From contig JAQBNO010000186.1 in assembly GCA_028288485.1 (NCBI GenBank), forward strand, positions 1 through 36,287: a stretch of DNA of 36,287 nt, given 5' to 3'. Origin of the DNA: Segetibacter sp. GTDB lineage: Bacteria; Bacteroidota; Bacteroidia; Chitinophagales; Chitinophagaceae. The notes under the pieces are model-generated. The model was not told the DNA's origin, did not search any database, and worked only from the letters and a program-made list of their open reading frames with translations. How positions within the stretch are numbered: the first letter of the stretch is position 1; each line of letters opens with the position of its first letter. Position numbers and translations under genes: made by a program. Shown here one piece after another: positions 7,641-16,580 of this stretch.

Positions 7641-8930
7641 ATGAAAAGAAAGATAGCCTTCATAAGCGAACATGCATCTCCCCTTGCTTCACTTGGGGGA
7701 GTTGATAGTGGTGGACAGAATGTGTATGTAGCAGAACTAGCAAAACACCTTGCTTCGGCAGGGCACCAGGTAGATATTTTTACACGATGGGACGATCCCA
7801 AACTGCCGAAAGTTATCGATTGGGAAAATAATATAAGGGTCATTCATGTGAAGGCAGGTCCGGTTGCATTATTTCCAAAGGAAGAACTTCTTCCTTTTAT
7901 GCCTGCTTTTAAAGATGACATGGTTGAATTTATTATGTCGGAAAAGATCAATTATAGTCTTATTCATGCCAATTTCTTCATGTCGGGTCTCGTAGCTATG
8001 TGGCTGAAAGAAGCTTTAAATATTCCATTTGTCATTACTTTTCATGCATTAGGATATGTGAGACAGATCCACCAGGGTAAGAGTGATAAGTTTCCACCAG
8101 AAAGAATAGAAATTGAAAGGCTGATCGTTCAAAATGCAGATGCAGTAATAGCTGAATGTCCACAGGACAAAAGCGATTTAATTGAATATTATGATGCTCC
8201 TGTTGAAAAGATAACCATTATTCCTTGTGGTTTCAGCGCAAAAGAATTCTACCAGATGAACAAGGAGATAGCGTGTACGGTGGTAGGATTGAAAACAGAT
8301 GAAAAGATCCTTTTACAATTGGGTAGAATGGTTCCAAGAAAAGGAGTAGATAATGTTGTTCGTTCTTTAGGCCGACTAAAAGATACCGGAGTTGCTTACA
8401 GGCTTGTGGTAGTTGGCGGTGAAACCGACGATCCGAACCCCATGGCCTGCCCTGAAATAGCCAGATTACAAAAAATTGCAAGGGAAGAAGGTGTAGAAGA
8501 TAAAGTGACATTTGTTGGAAGAAAGAACAGGGAAATGCTTAAATATTATTATTGTGCAGCTGACGTCTTTATTTCAACTCCATGGTATGAACCATTCGGC
8601 ATAACTCCGCTTGAGTCAATGGCCTGCGGAACACCCGTTATTGGTGCAAACGTGGGTGGAATTAAATATAGCGTTCTTGATGGGAAAACCGGTTTCCTTG
8701 TTCCACCAAATGATCCTGATGCATTGGCTTTAAAAGTCCACCTGCTTATTTCAAATCCTGCATTACACCAGCAAATGAAACGTGCTTCTGTACAAAGGGT
8801 TAAGGAAAATTTTACATGGCAAAAAGTAGCAACTCTGGTATCAGAACTTTACAAACAAATTCAAGTACCCGCACTGGTTTCCAAATCAAGATCACAGGAA
8901 ACAATTAATAAAAAGAGCCAGGCAGCATAG
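7641..8930 (+). CDS. GT4 family glycosyltransferase (sucrose-phosphate-synthase/MshA-like fold)
   Basis: A 429-residue GT-B glycosyltransferase that transfers a sugar from a nucleotide-sugar donor with retention. The N-terminal acceptor domain has the glycine-rich SLGGVDSGGQNVYVAELA loop (18-34), typical of the sucrose synthase/MshA branch. The C-terminal donor domain has LLQLGRMVPRKGVD (Arg and Lys contact the diphosphate) and the EX7E motif EPFGITPLE, followed by SMACGTPVIGANVGG. There is no signal peptide or membrane segment. It begins the + arm of the glycan locus, with the phosphatase gene two bases after its stop, so both are surely co-transcribed. The acceptor is unknown; a surface-glycan role is inferred from the neighbours. 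Confidence 0.88.
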   Translation: MKRKIAFISEHASPLASLGGVDSGGQNVYVAELAKHLASAGHQVDIFTRWDDPKLPKVIDWENNIRVIHVKAGPVALFPKEELLPFMPAFKDDMVEFIMSEKINYSLIHANFFMSGLVAMWLKEALNIPFVITFHALGYVRQIHQGKSDKFPPERIEIERLIVQNADAVIAECPQDKSDLIEYYDAPVEKITIIPCGFSAKEFYQMNKEIACTVVGLKTDEKILLQLGRMVPRKGVDNVVRSLGRLKDTGVAYRLVVVGGETDDPNPMACPEIARLQKIAREEGVEDKVTFVGRKNREMLKYYYCAADVFISTPWYEPFGITPLESMACGTPVIGANVGGIKYSVLDGKTGFLVPPNDPDALALKVHLLISNPALHQQMKRASVQRVKENFTWQKVATLVSELYKQIQVPALVSKSRSQETINKKSQAA

Positions 8931-8932
8931 GT

Positions 8933-9538
8933 ATGACGGAGAAAAGAAAAGCCGTTTTCCTTGACAAAGATGGAACCCTTATTCCTGATGTTCCTTACAA
9001 TGTTAATCCTGACCTGATTACCCTTGAAGACGGTGTAATTGAAGGACTTCGGTTGTTGAAGAAGGACGGATTTTGTTTTGTCATAATTTCAAACCAGGCT
9101 GGGGTAGCTAAGGGCTATTTCAACTATCATCAATTGAATCAAGTTGAACAAAAGATTAATTTATTATTACAGCCAGCAGGGATTAAAATAGAAAAATATC
9201 TTTTTTGTCCGCATCATCCCGAGGGGAAAGTTAAAGAATACTCGACCGATTGCAGTTGCCGTAAACCAAAACCCGGAATGATATTGCAAGCCGCGAAAGA
9301 CCTGGAAATCAATCTTGAACAGTCGTGGATGATTGGAGATATCTTAAACGATGCAGAAGCAGGAAACCGGGCAGGCTGCAAAACAATTTTGATAAATAAT
9401 GGAAACGAAACAGAATGGGTTAACGGACTCTACCGCGAACCAACTTTCGTAGCTGCTAACTTTTTAGAAGCTGTTAATTTCATAAGAAGTAACCCTTATA
9501 CCTTTCAAGTGAATGATAACAAATTGGCAGCAGTGTAA
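8933..9538 (+). CDS. gmhB: D-glycero-D-manno-heptose 1,7-bisphosphate 7-phosphatase-like HAD enzyme
   Basis: A 201-residue HAD-IIIA (HisB-N type) phosphatase. The nucleophile and acid are Asp11 and Asp13 in FLDKDGTL; motif II is IISNQAG; motif III/IV is the KPKPG lysine and GDILNDAEAG. A zinc site is visible as Cys92-x-His94 and Cys107-x-Cys109, the layout that separates GmhB from other HAD enzymes. GmhB removes the C7 phosphate of heptose bisphosphate on the way to ADP- or GDP-heptose. The GT9 gene overlaps its 3' end by 26 bases, which fits heptose synthesis followed by transfer. The kinase, isomerase and nucleotidyltransferase of the pathway are not in the window. Confidence 0.88.
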   Translation: MTEKRKAVFLDKDGTLIPDVPYNVNPDLITLEDGVIEGLRLLKKDGFCFVIISNQAGVAKGYFNYHQLNQVEQKINLLLQPAGIKIEKYLFCPHHPEGKVKEYSTDCSCRKPKPGMILQAAKDLEINLEQSWMIGDILNDAEAGNRAGCKTILINNGNETEWVNGLYREPTFVAANFLEAVNFIRSNPYTFQVNDNKLAAV

Positions 9539-10634
9539 AAATATTTTAATAATAAGGGCCGACAATATGGGTGACCTGATTATGTCGGCTCCTGCAGTCA
9601 ACGCTCTAAAAGAAACTTTTTCTTCTAAAATTACCGTTCTCACTTCTTCGATGGCTGCCGGAATTACCCCTTACCTTCCCGGCATAGATGAGGTAATCGT
9701 TTTCGACCTGCCATGGATAAAGGCAAAGGAAGTAATTTCAAGCAATGAGATATTTAGCCTGGTAGAACAACTGAAACAAAAAAGGTTTGATGCTGCAGTA
9801 ATCTTCACTGTATTTAGCCAAAATCCCCTTCCTGCTGCCATGATCGCTTACATGGCTGGCATTCCCTTACGTTTAGCTTATTGCCGCGAAAATCCATATG
9901 AATTATTAACAGATTGGGTTCCTGATAAAGAGCCTTATTCCTTTATTCAGCACCAGGTTAAACGCGACCTTGAACTGGTGCGTTCTATTGGCGCAGTTAC
10001 CGGTGATGAGCAATTAAATCTGAATATAACAAAGGAGGCATTTACAGTCGTTCAAAGTAAATTAGTAGATGCCGGAGTAGATGTTTCGAAGCCGTGGCTC
10101 ATTTGCCATGCGGGTGTAAGTGAAAAAAAAAGAGAATACCCGCCAGAACTATGGGTAGAAACAGCAAAAAAACTAATAAGCCAAAAAGATTTTCAAATAT
10201 TATTTACCGGTTCAGGTTCTGAAAAAAGTCTTTGTGAACAATTAGCAGAGCAAACAGGTGAAAAATCTTTTTCTGTCGCAGGCTTGTTTAAACTGGATGA
10301 ATTTATTGCATTGGTTAAAGAAGCCCCGGTAATTGTTTCAGTAAATACGGGAACAGTTCATATTGCGGCAGCGGTAGGTACTCCGGTTGTTGTTTTATAT
10401 GCCCAAACCAATCCTCAACATGCCCCGTGGATGGTGCTGAATAAAGTGTTAGAATTTGAAGTGCCGGAAACGAACCGCAGCAAAAATGAAGTAATTCAGT
10501 TTTTGTATAAAGAAAGCTATTCTACGCCTGCCCCTATGCCCCAGGCTAATGATATTTACGACGCAGTAATTTCTTTATTAGTTGACGCCTCCTTCAAAAA
10601 GGAAAAGCCTTTACACCTTAATACTACTCAGTAA
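9513..10634 (+). CDS. GT9 family glycosyltransferase (heptosyltransferase type)
   Basis: A 373-residue GT-B enzyme of the WaaC/WaaF/WaaQ family, which adds heptose to lipopolysaccharide core at the inner membrane. The N-terminal motif is ILIIRADNMGDLIMSAPAV. The donor-site motifs are the CHAGVSEKKREYPPELW segment, LFTGSGSE, and the VSVNTGTVHIAAAVGTPVV signature with the family's conserved His. The ATG at 9513 is the only in-frame start before the fold begins, so it overlaps the phosphatase gene by 26 bases and is probably translationally coupled. Its last 24 bases overlap the tail of the opposite-strand GT9 gene. Confidence 0.88.
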   Translation: MITNWQQCKNILIIRADNMGDLIMSAPAVNALKETFSSKITVLTSSMAAGITPYLPGIDEVIVFDLPWIKAKEVISSNEIFSLVEQLKQKRFDAAVIFTVFSQNPLPAAMIAYMAGIPLRLAYCRENPYELLTDWVPDKEPYSFIQHQVKRDLELVRSIGAVTGDEQLNLNITKEAFTVVQSKLVDAGVDVSKPWLICHAGVSEKKREYPPELWVETAKKLISQKDFQILFTGSGSEKSLCEQLAEQTGEKSFSVAGLFKLDEFIALVKEAPVIVSVNTGTVHIAAAVGTPVVVLYAQTNPQHAPWMVLNKVLEFEVPETNRSKNEVIQFLYKESYSTPAPMPQANDIYDAVISLLVDASFKKEKPLHLNTTQ

Positions 10635-11606
10635 TAAAGAATCAACTTCTTCACGTACAAGATCAAGGCGAGGAGTTGTTGTCCAGTCAATTGTGCGATG
10701 AAGTTTATGATTTAATGGTCCCCATCTATGTGGTTCTCCATCGAGGCTTAGTACTATACTTTTTGTTTTAAGCGCAGCTGCAATATGAGAAACGCCGGTG
10801 CAATTAGAAACCAATGCAGCAGCATTTTTTATTAAAACAGCTACAGCGCCAAGAGTAGTTTTCCCTGCAGCAACTATGGGCTCGTGTTTCATGTGCTGTC
10901 TTACATTTTCAACTATATCCATTTCATCAGGTGTTCCGGTAATAACCACCTGCAGCCCTTTCTTATAACACTGGTCTCCTATTGCAGCAAAGTTGGCCGG
11001 ATGCCATTGTCTGCTAACTCCCCTTGAACCTGGATGAATAATGACATATCTGCCAGTGTGAACCGGTATTGCAGCCTGTTCAAAATCTTCCTTATCTTTT
11101 TTTAAAATCGGGAATTCAAGGTCTGAAGATAATGTTGGTATTTCCAACATTTCAATAAGCTTCAAATGCCTCTTTATTTCATGGAGGTTACCAGGATAGT
11201 TTATAAAAAGTTCTTTATTTGGACAATAGTTGTTCTCTGTATAAAAACCAGCTATGTTCCTTGCAGCAAATAAATCTACCAAAGGGTTTGAAATAATACC
11301 GCTGCCGTGCATTTGCAAAGCCAAATCAAAATTTTGGTCCTGCACCGTTTTTAAAAATGCGGGGAAAGCTAACTTGTCAATAGCTTGTTCGGGAAATCCA
11401 GGGTAACCGGGAAACGTAATTAATGATTGAAAATAATGAGGAAACCGTTCTATCAGCATTTTTGCCCATGGCAATCCTACCAAAGTAATTTCTGCATCAG
11501 GGTATGCATGCTTCAAAGCCCGTATTGCCGGTATTGAACAAAGCATATCCCCAATTTGCAAGGCGCGAAAAACAACAATCTTCTTTATATTCTGCAACTT
11601 CATCAA
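10611..11606 (-). CDS. GT9 family glycosyltransferase (second heptosyltransferase-like enzyme)
   Basis: A 331-residue GT-B enzyme. The N-terminal VVFRALQIGDMLCSIPAI is the family signature. The donor domain has IIHPGSRGVSRQWHPANFA, VVITGTPDE and VSNCTGVSHIAAALKT, with Asp and His in the usual places. It diverges strongly from the other GT9 protein encoded tail to tail with it, so the two are not a recent duplication. It lies downstream of the carbamoyltransferase and GT2 genes on the same strand, but with a 166-base gap, so it may have its own promoter. No signal peptide. The acceptor is inferred to be lipopolysaccharide or a related surface glycan. Confidence 0.87.
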   Translation of the reverse strand: MMKLQNIKKIVVFRALQIGDMLCSIPAIRALKHAYPDAEITLVGLPWAKMLIERFPHYFQSLITFPGYPGFPEQAIDKLAFPAFLKTVQDQNFDLALQMHGSGIISNPLVDLFAARNIAGFYTENNYCPNKELFINYPGNLHEIKRHLKLIEMLEIPTLSSDLEFPILKKDKEDFEQAAIPVHTGRYVIIHPGSRGVSRQWHPANFAAIGDQCYKKGLQVVITGTPDEMDIVENVRQHMKHEPIVAAGKTTLGAVAVLIKNAAALVSNCTGVSHIAAALKTKSIVLSLDGEPHRWGPLNHKLHRTIDWTTTPRLDLVREEVDSLLLSSIKV

Positions 11607-11772
11607 TTCTTTATTTGGCTATTCTTTATTTTATTTTGGTTCAAACATTTCTTCCTGATGAAACTTTTGTTGCGACGCTCCGTTCAGCTTTTACAACATT
11701 ATTGATCGTTTTTAATTAAATGGTTTACCTGTTTTACTAAACGCTTAGTCGGGCACAAGCGAATTGGGGTCT

Positions 11773-12744
11773 TCAAAAAAACAATACCCGATATTTCACC
11801 GCTCCATAAATCGTCCAGTAAACAGATAAAAATGGAATTACAAAAGACGTAAAAATCATTTCAAGTATATGACTGCGGGTTTTTCTTGTTGCTGACAATC
11901 TTTTCATAATAAAATCTACGGTGGATGCAATCCAACATACTACCGAAAGAAGAACCATGTCCTCCAGTTTAAATATTGCTGAAAAGATAATTGACAAAAA
12001 AGATAAGACGATAAAATAGTATCTCAGGGACGGGCGTTTTTTTATCCGCTGCCTGTACAAGCCGGGATATTTTTTAAAAAGCAAAGCATTGAACATTGTT
12101 TTCTTTTGTTCTTTTATACTTACTCCCCATGGCGCTATCCTTACCGGGTGAACCACTACAGCATCCTCCAATTTAAATATGGGAACGTTGCGGTTCAATA
12201 GTTTAAATTCCAGGTCGCTGTCCTCTCTCCAGGCTGTCGAAAATTCTTCATCAAAACCTCCGATTGCTTCTAACGTTATTTTCGTGCAAACACAGTTGGC
12301 AGTCACAAAATCCCCTGTTTCCAAACCCTTTGTATTCAACTCAAAATCTGTCGGCTCTTCCGAAACCGGTACCACTACTTTTCCTGTATAAGCAATTTCT
12401 ACTTCCTGTTCATAATGCTTCCAGATGTTTTCAAGCCAAGTCGCATCAGGCAAACAATCATCATCCGTAAAAGCTATTAAAATACCATGGGCATTTTTCC
12501 ATCCCATGTTTCTTGCGGCTGCAGGACCTTTTTTAGCAGGTAACGAAAGAAAGCGAATATTTGTATTTCCAGCTTGCTCATATTCATTAACTACTTCCCT
12601 GCTTTCATCATCGGGTCCATCGCTTACAATAATCACTTCATAATTTTCTTTGTTGAGCGTTTGGTGACAAAGGTTCCAAAGGCAATTTCTTAACAATCCT
12701 GATCGCTTGTAGGTAGGGACTACTACCGATATCTTTATTTCCAT
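11773..12744 (-). CDS. GT2 family glycosyltransferase with C-terminal membrane helices
   Basis: A 323-residue GT-A enzyme. The start at 12744 (MEIKISVVVPTYKRSG) is preferred over an upstream ATG, because the fold begins there and it lies two bases after the carbamoyltransferase stop. Visible: VVVPTYKR, the IVSDGPDDES nucleotide loop, the AFTDDDCLPDATWL metal-binding DxD region, and the TAWREDSDLEFKLL acceptor (ED) motif. Residues about 240-320 contain three to four hydrophobic helices, placing it at the inner membrane facing the cytoplasm. It is translationally coupled with the carbamoyltransferase and probably builds the carbamoylated glycan. Confidence 0.87.
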   Translation of the reverse strand: MEIKISVVVPTYKRSGLLRNCLWNLCHQTLNKENYEVIIVSDGPDDESREVVNEYEQAGNTNIRFLSLPAKKGPAAARNMGWKNAHGILIAFTDDDCLPDATWLENIWKHYEQEVEIAYTGKVVVPVSEEPTDFELNTKGLETGDFVTANCVCTKITLEAIGGFDEEFSTAWREDSDLEFKLLNRNVPIFKLEDAVVVHPVRIAPWGVSIKEQKKTMFNALLFKKYPGLYRQRIKKRPSLRYYFIVLSFLSIIFSAIFKLEDMVLLSVVCWIASTVDFIMKRLSATRKTRSHILEMIFTSFVIPFLSVYWTIYGAVKYRVLFF

Positions 12745-12746
12745 GT

Positions 12747-14462
12747 TTACTTTTCCAATAAAAATGAACCAATAACCAACGCATCGAAAGGTGAACTCCA
12801 AAAGCATTCAAGGGCATCGCGAGGAGTACAAACAATCGGTTTGCCTAAAGTATTAAAAGATGTATTCACCAAAACAGGAACACCGGTTTTATTTTTAAAT
12901 GCTTTAATAAGCCTATGGTATAAGGGATGCTGCCCCTCGTTTATTGTTTGAATTCTTGCGGTTCCGTCCACATGCCTTACGGCTGGTATTTTATCTGCTT
13001 TTGCCGCGTTTACATTATAAACAAAAAGCATAAAAGGAGAATATTTTGCATTAACAAACCACTCCTCCGCATCTTCCTCCAAGACTACCGGCGCTACCGG
13101 CCTGAAGTCTTCCCGGTCTTTTACTTCATTTAACCGGCTTTGCATAGTCGGATTTATCGGGCTTGCAAGTATCGACCGGCTTCCCAATGCCCTTGGTCCA
13201 AATTCCATTCGCCCCTGGAACCAGCCGATTATTTTATCCTGTGCAAGAACTTCTGCTGTTTCTTCCGCAACGTTTTCCAGCTTTCGATATTTGGCTTTTG
13301 TCCATTTTAAAAACTTCTCTATTTCATCATCTGAATACGCAGGTCCCCAATAAGCATGATCCATGATGAAATCTTTGGAGCTGCTTTTTCTTTCCTGCTG
13401 GTCCACCCAAATGGCAGCGCCTAAAGCTGTACCAGAATCACCCGCTGCTGGCTGAACCCATACATTTTTAAAATGACCTTTGTCTTTTATTACTGCATTC
13501 ATCACACAGTTCAATGCAACTCCGCCGGCCATGCAAAGGTTTTCTTCTTTGGTTTCTTTATATAGCCAGTCGCATATTTCCACAGCAGTTTCTTGTAACA
13601 CTAACTGCAACGAATGTGCAATGTTGAAATGATGAGCCGTAAATTCTTCATCACGTAATCGTGCCGGCCCAAACCGTTCTTCAAACCTTTCATCTTTTAT
13701 CGTATACTGTCCGTTTGCTCCTATTTGAATCATTTCCCTGAAATCTTTCATAAACACCGGTTTTCCATAAGATGCCAGTGCCATCACCTTATACTCATCA
13801 GAGCTATGTAAAAACCCAAGATAGGAAGTAACTTTCTCATATAGCAGCCCTAACGAAGAAGGCATATTAACCTGGCCGATCCTGGTCAGTTCATTGCCGT
13901 TGCCGACGTTATAGGTGGTAGTAGCAATTTCGCCTCTGCCATCGAGAGTAAGAACTGCCGCAGAAGAATAAGGCGAAGGATGATATGCACTTACAGCATG
14001 TGAAATATGATGTTCTACAAAATGCCATTGCTCGTCCCTGATTTTTGAACCTTTAAATCTCTTTTGTAAATGATGAGGATATCCTGAACCTAGTTGCAAG
14101 GGAGCATTTACTATATAAGACAAAAACAACGGATCCCAGGGAGACAGCCACTCTTCATTTTTAGGTGCTTTACTTGGTTGTAATGGAATATTTAAAGAAG
14201 CGTCGTTTGCGCGTTTTTCCAACAACATATAAGGGTCAAAAGAATAGGCAAAATGGTCAATATCATTTATATGTAAACCAGCAACTTCAAGACAATAATT
14301 AATAGCATGAAAAGGAAGTTCCCAGGTGCTGAAAGGAACAGGTCTTTTACCATGTTTTATATGTGTAAATCTTTCATCTTCGGCGGCAGCTAATAACTTT
14401 CCATCTTTTAAAATACAGGCAGCAGAATCGTGAAAAACAGCGTTAATTCCTAATGTGTACAT
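12747..14462 (-). CDS. Carbamoyltransferase, NodU/CmcH (TobZ) family
   Basis: A 571-residue O-carbamoyltransferase that moves a carbamoyl group from carbamoyl phosphate, via carbamoyl-adenylate, to a hydroxyl. The N-terminal Kae1-like domain has LGINAVFHDSAACIL, the AAAEDERFTHIKHGKRP segment, the metal-binding HHISHAVSAYHPSP, TLDGRGE and GGVALNCVMNA. The C-terminal YrdC-like domain carries GRMEFGPRALGSRSIL, KDREDFRPVAPV, VRHVDGTARIQTI and the LVNTSFNTLGKPIV segment. All expected blocks are present and the length is normal. It is first in the - arm, followed two bases later by GT2. The acceptor is inferred to be a sugar of the surface glycan made by this locus; antibiotic tailoring is unlikely because no such genes are near. 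Confidence 0.92.
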   Translation of the reverse strand: MYTLGINAVFHDSAACILKDGKLLAAAEDERFTHIKHGKRPVPFSTWELPFHAINYCLEVAGLHINDIDHFAYSFDPYMLLEKRANDASLNIPLQPSKAPKNEEWLSPWDPLFLSYIVNAPLQLGSGYPHHLQKRFKGSKIRDEQWHFVEHHISHAVSAYHPSPYSSAAVLTLDGRGEIATTTYNVGNGNELTRIGQVNMPSSLGLLYEKVTSYLGFLHSSDEYKVMALASYGKPVFMKDFREMIQIGANGQYTIKDERFEERFGPARLRDEEFTAHHFNIAHSLQLVLQETAVEICDWLYKETKEENLCMAGGVALNCVMNAVIKDKGHFKNVWVQPAAGDSGTALGAAIWVDQQERKSSSKDFIMDHAYWGPAYSDDEIEKFLKWTKAKYRKLENVAEETAEVLAQDKIIGWFQGRMEFGPRALGSRSILASPINPTMQSRLNEVKDREDFRPVAPVVLEEDAEEWFVNAKYSPFMLFVYNVNAAKADKIPAVRHVDGTARIQTINEGQHPLYHRLIKAFKNKTGVPVLVNTSFNTLGKPIVCTPRDALECFWSSPFDALVIGSFLLEK

Positions 14463-14682
14463 CCTGGTTTTTTAGTATTCTTTTTACTAAAAAAAGTGTT
14501 CCACTTTTTTGTAACTGTCGCATTTGTAAATTTTCTCACGAGATTTTTATTTCCACGTCTATTTAAACTCGCCAGGTATACAACCGAAACATGCAAAGAA
14601 ATTGCTGCCTGAACGTTTAAATGAACAGAATTATTTTTTAATTAAATACTATTACTCAGTAGTTTTAATTGTATCAAGAGAG

Positions 14683-14927
14683 AATGCGAATAGTGATATT
14701 AGAAGTGCGTTACACAAGCTTATAGATGAGATTGATGACCAAGAAGCACTTAATTTGCTTAGAGAAGATGCTGCTGCATATGCGGTAAAAAAGAAAGTTC
14801 AGGTGACTTTACTGTGGGCCAGCTTAATGAATTGCAGGAGGCATTGAGGGAGGCCGATAAAGGTGACCTCATCTCGTATGACGAATTTAAAAAGCATACG
14901 ACGGAATGGATAAAAAAGTTATCCTAA
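14683..14927 (+). pseudogene. Frameshifted antitoxin of a ParE/RelE-type pair
   Basis: One frame reads NANSDIRSALHKLIDEID and continues through EALNLLREDAAAYAVKKKV. A one-base shift near 14800 then gives GDFTVGQLNELQEALREA and onward to a stop at 14925-14927. Joined, it resembles the short antitoxins encoded before ParE toxins in Bacteroidota. No in-frame ATG precedes the conserved part; only a TTG at 14602 and an out-of-frame ATG at 14684 exist. Its 3' end overlaps the toxin relic by 22 bases, the usual operon arrangement. Confidence 0.6.
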
Positions 14928-15214
14928 CAAAACGTTTCCAACAACATCTTTATAAGAAAATAGAATATTTAAGTAAAGAGTGGTGAACTGCGTCTCCTTT
15001 TAAGTTTATCGAAAAGGTTCACGTTAAAATAGCTGACATAAGGAAAAATCCTTCTATAGGAAAACCTTCGCAGCAGGTAAAGATGTCGGAAGCGTTCGGG
15101 TTAAAACCCATAATAGGTTGTATTAACCCGGAAGTAGCCATATCAATACCTTGCATTAATAGGTCATAGAACAAGCAGGAACAGATACAAATAGAGTTAA
15201 ATAGATTAGATTAG
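14906..15214 (+). pseudogene. Degenerate ParE/RelE-family toxin
   Basis: Starts MDKKVILTKRFQQHLYKKIE and continues to KEW, then hits TGA at 14984-14986. The same frame resumes with FKFIEKVHVKIADIRKNPSI and GKPSQQ. A frameshift near 15075 then gives KDVGSVRVKTHNRLY, the family's VRSxxxxKHNRLYY motif, followed by more stops up to 15214. Order and spacing match the ParE fold, so it is a dead toxin with at least three lesions. These toxins bind gyrase or cleave mRNA; this copy can do neither. Confidence 0.7.
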
Positions 15215-15542
15215 AAAGACAGCAGTTTTACAAAAATTGAGCAAGCCTCAATAGAATTACGGCAGATGAACTTACTGCCACCCTTCGGCTTTGCTCAGGG
15301 TAAAAACTGCTACGCTCATTTCAATTATTAACAAAAAGTTGAACTGAGCGTAGCAACGATGTTTCATAGCAGCAATACAGCCTGGAACAAAAAAGATCTT
15401 ATTTTTTCCTTATAAATAATGAAACAGCAGGCTTTCAACCTAATCGATTTCCATCTTCAATCCATTTTTGTAGATGATAACCTGCATTTCGTCGCAAGAT
15501 TCGGTTAAACTAAGCATTTGATTTTATTCATAGTACTTTGGT
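15215..15542 (+). other. Intergenic region with a long hairpin
   Basis: No gene is seen. At 15309-15324 and 15339-15354 there is a 16-bp inverted repeat with 15 matches (GCTACGCTCATTTCAA and TTGAACTGAGCGTAGC) around a 14-base A+T loop. There is no T-run after it, so it is not a standard terminator. A TAGTACTTTG segment (15531-15540) two bases before the kinase ATG resembles a degenerate -7 box. Confidence 0.6.
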
Positions 15543-16580
15543 ATGATGAAAATTTTTTGGGTCCAGAAGAAGTGGTTTACGGTACTGCTTCACATACTGT
15601 TTTGGGTAGTGTTGTTTTCGTTGCCTTCGTTATTGCGACCCACCGATGAGAGCCATTCGAGGCCAAGTGTACCTGCCGGTTTCTTTTACCAGTATATAAT
15701 TAATTGCAGTACGTGGATAGCACTTTTTTATATTAACGCATATATCTTATTTCCACGTTTAATTTACCAGAAGAAATACGCGTTGTACGCGCTAACCGTT
15801 ATCGTCGTCTTTATATTCTTATTCCTGGTTAACTGGCTAAGCTTTGAATTACTTATACCTGAACGAACATTCCAGTTTGCAGGGTTTGTATTCTTTTATA
15901 TTTTCCCGAGCCTTTTTATTCTTGCCTCCAGTATCGCATTTACAATGTTCAGAGACAGGTTGATCTCTGAACGGCTGGCTAAAGAGAAAGAAAACGAAAA
16001 TCTGAAAACAGAACTTGCATTTCTCCGGTCGCAGGTGAGCCCGCATTTTATGTTTAATGTGATGAATAATATGGTGGCGCTTGCCCGTAAAAAATCTGAT
16101 GCACTGGAACCTTCGCTTATCAAACTTTCATCGTTGCTGCGGTATATGCTATATGAAACCGATGAGGACAAGGTTTTGCTGGAAAAAGAAGTTGAATACC
16201 TGCAGAGCTACATCGACTTGCAGGTTCAACGATTTGGAAAAAAGGTGAAAGTAAATGTACAGATGGAAGAAATTGATGCATCTTATTTTATTGAACCGAT
16301 GCTGTTAATTCCGTTTGTTGAGAATGCTTTTAAACATGGGACGGGCCTTATTGAAAATGCTGAAATAAATATAGAATTAAAGGCAAAACATAATGTGTTG
16401 CAGTTTACTGTTGGCAATAAATACAATAACCAGGAGGGGGAAATAAAAGATAAAACTTCGGGAATAGGGTTGCAGAATGTTAGAAGACGATTAAATTTAC
16501 TGTACCGGAAAGCACATACGTTGTTAATAACCAACAAGGAAAACAGGTATATCGTTTCGCTTCAATTAAACCTTCATTAA
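15543..16580 (+). CDS. LytS/YehU-type membrane sensor histidine kinase
   Basis: A 345-residue sensor kinase of the His_kinase family (PF06580). Four hydrophobic helices (about 12-30, 47-70, 79-102 and 113-135) with almost no periplasmic domain are followed by a short coiled coil. The phospho-accepting His168 lies in LRSQVSPHFMFNVMNNM; the family norm is NPHFLFN, so two positions differ while His, Phe and Asn are kept. The N box is LLIPFVENAFKHG (Asn261), and the GIGLQNVRRRL G box follows. The stop overlaps the response-regulator start by one base (TAATG), so the two form a coupled two-component system. The signal is unknown. Confidence 0.93.
   Translation: MMKIFWVQKKWFTVLLHILFWVVLFSLPSLLRPTDESHSRPSVPAGFFYQYIINCSTWIALFYINAYILFPRLIYQKKYALYALTVIVVFIFLFLVNWLSFELLIPERTFQFAGFVFFYIFPSLFILASSIAFTMFRDRLISERLAKEKENENLKTELAFLRSQVSPHFMFNVMNNMVALARKKSDALEPSLIKLSSLLRYMLYETDEDKVLLEKEVEYLQSYIDLQVQRFGKKVKVNVQMEEIDASYFIEPMLLIPFVENAFKHGTGLIENAEINIELKAKHNVLQFTVGNKYNNQEGEIKDKTSGIGLQNVRRRLNLLYRKAHTLLITNKENRYIVSLQLNLH

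Noticed and set aside
14602-14847. 81-codon frame with a TTG start as a functional small protein
   Set aside because: Only the middle resembles an antitoxin; the N-terminus is not conserved and the C-terminus is out of frame.
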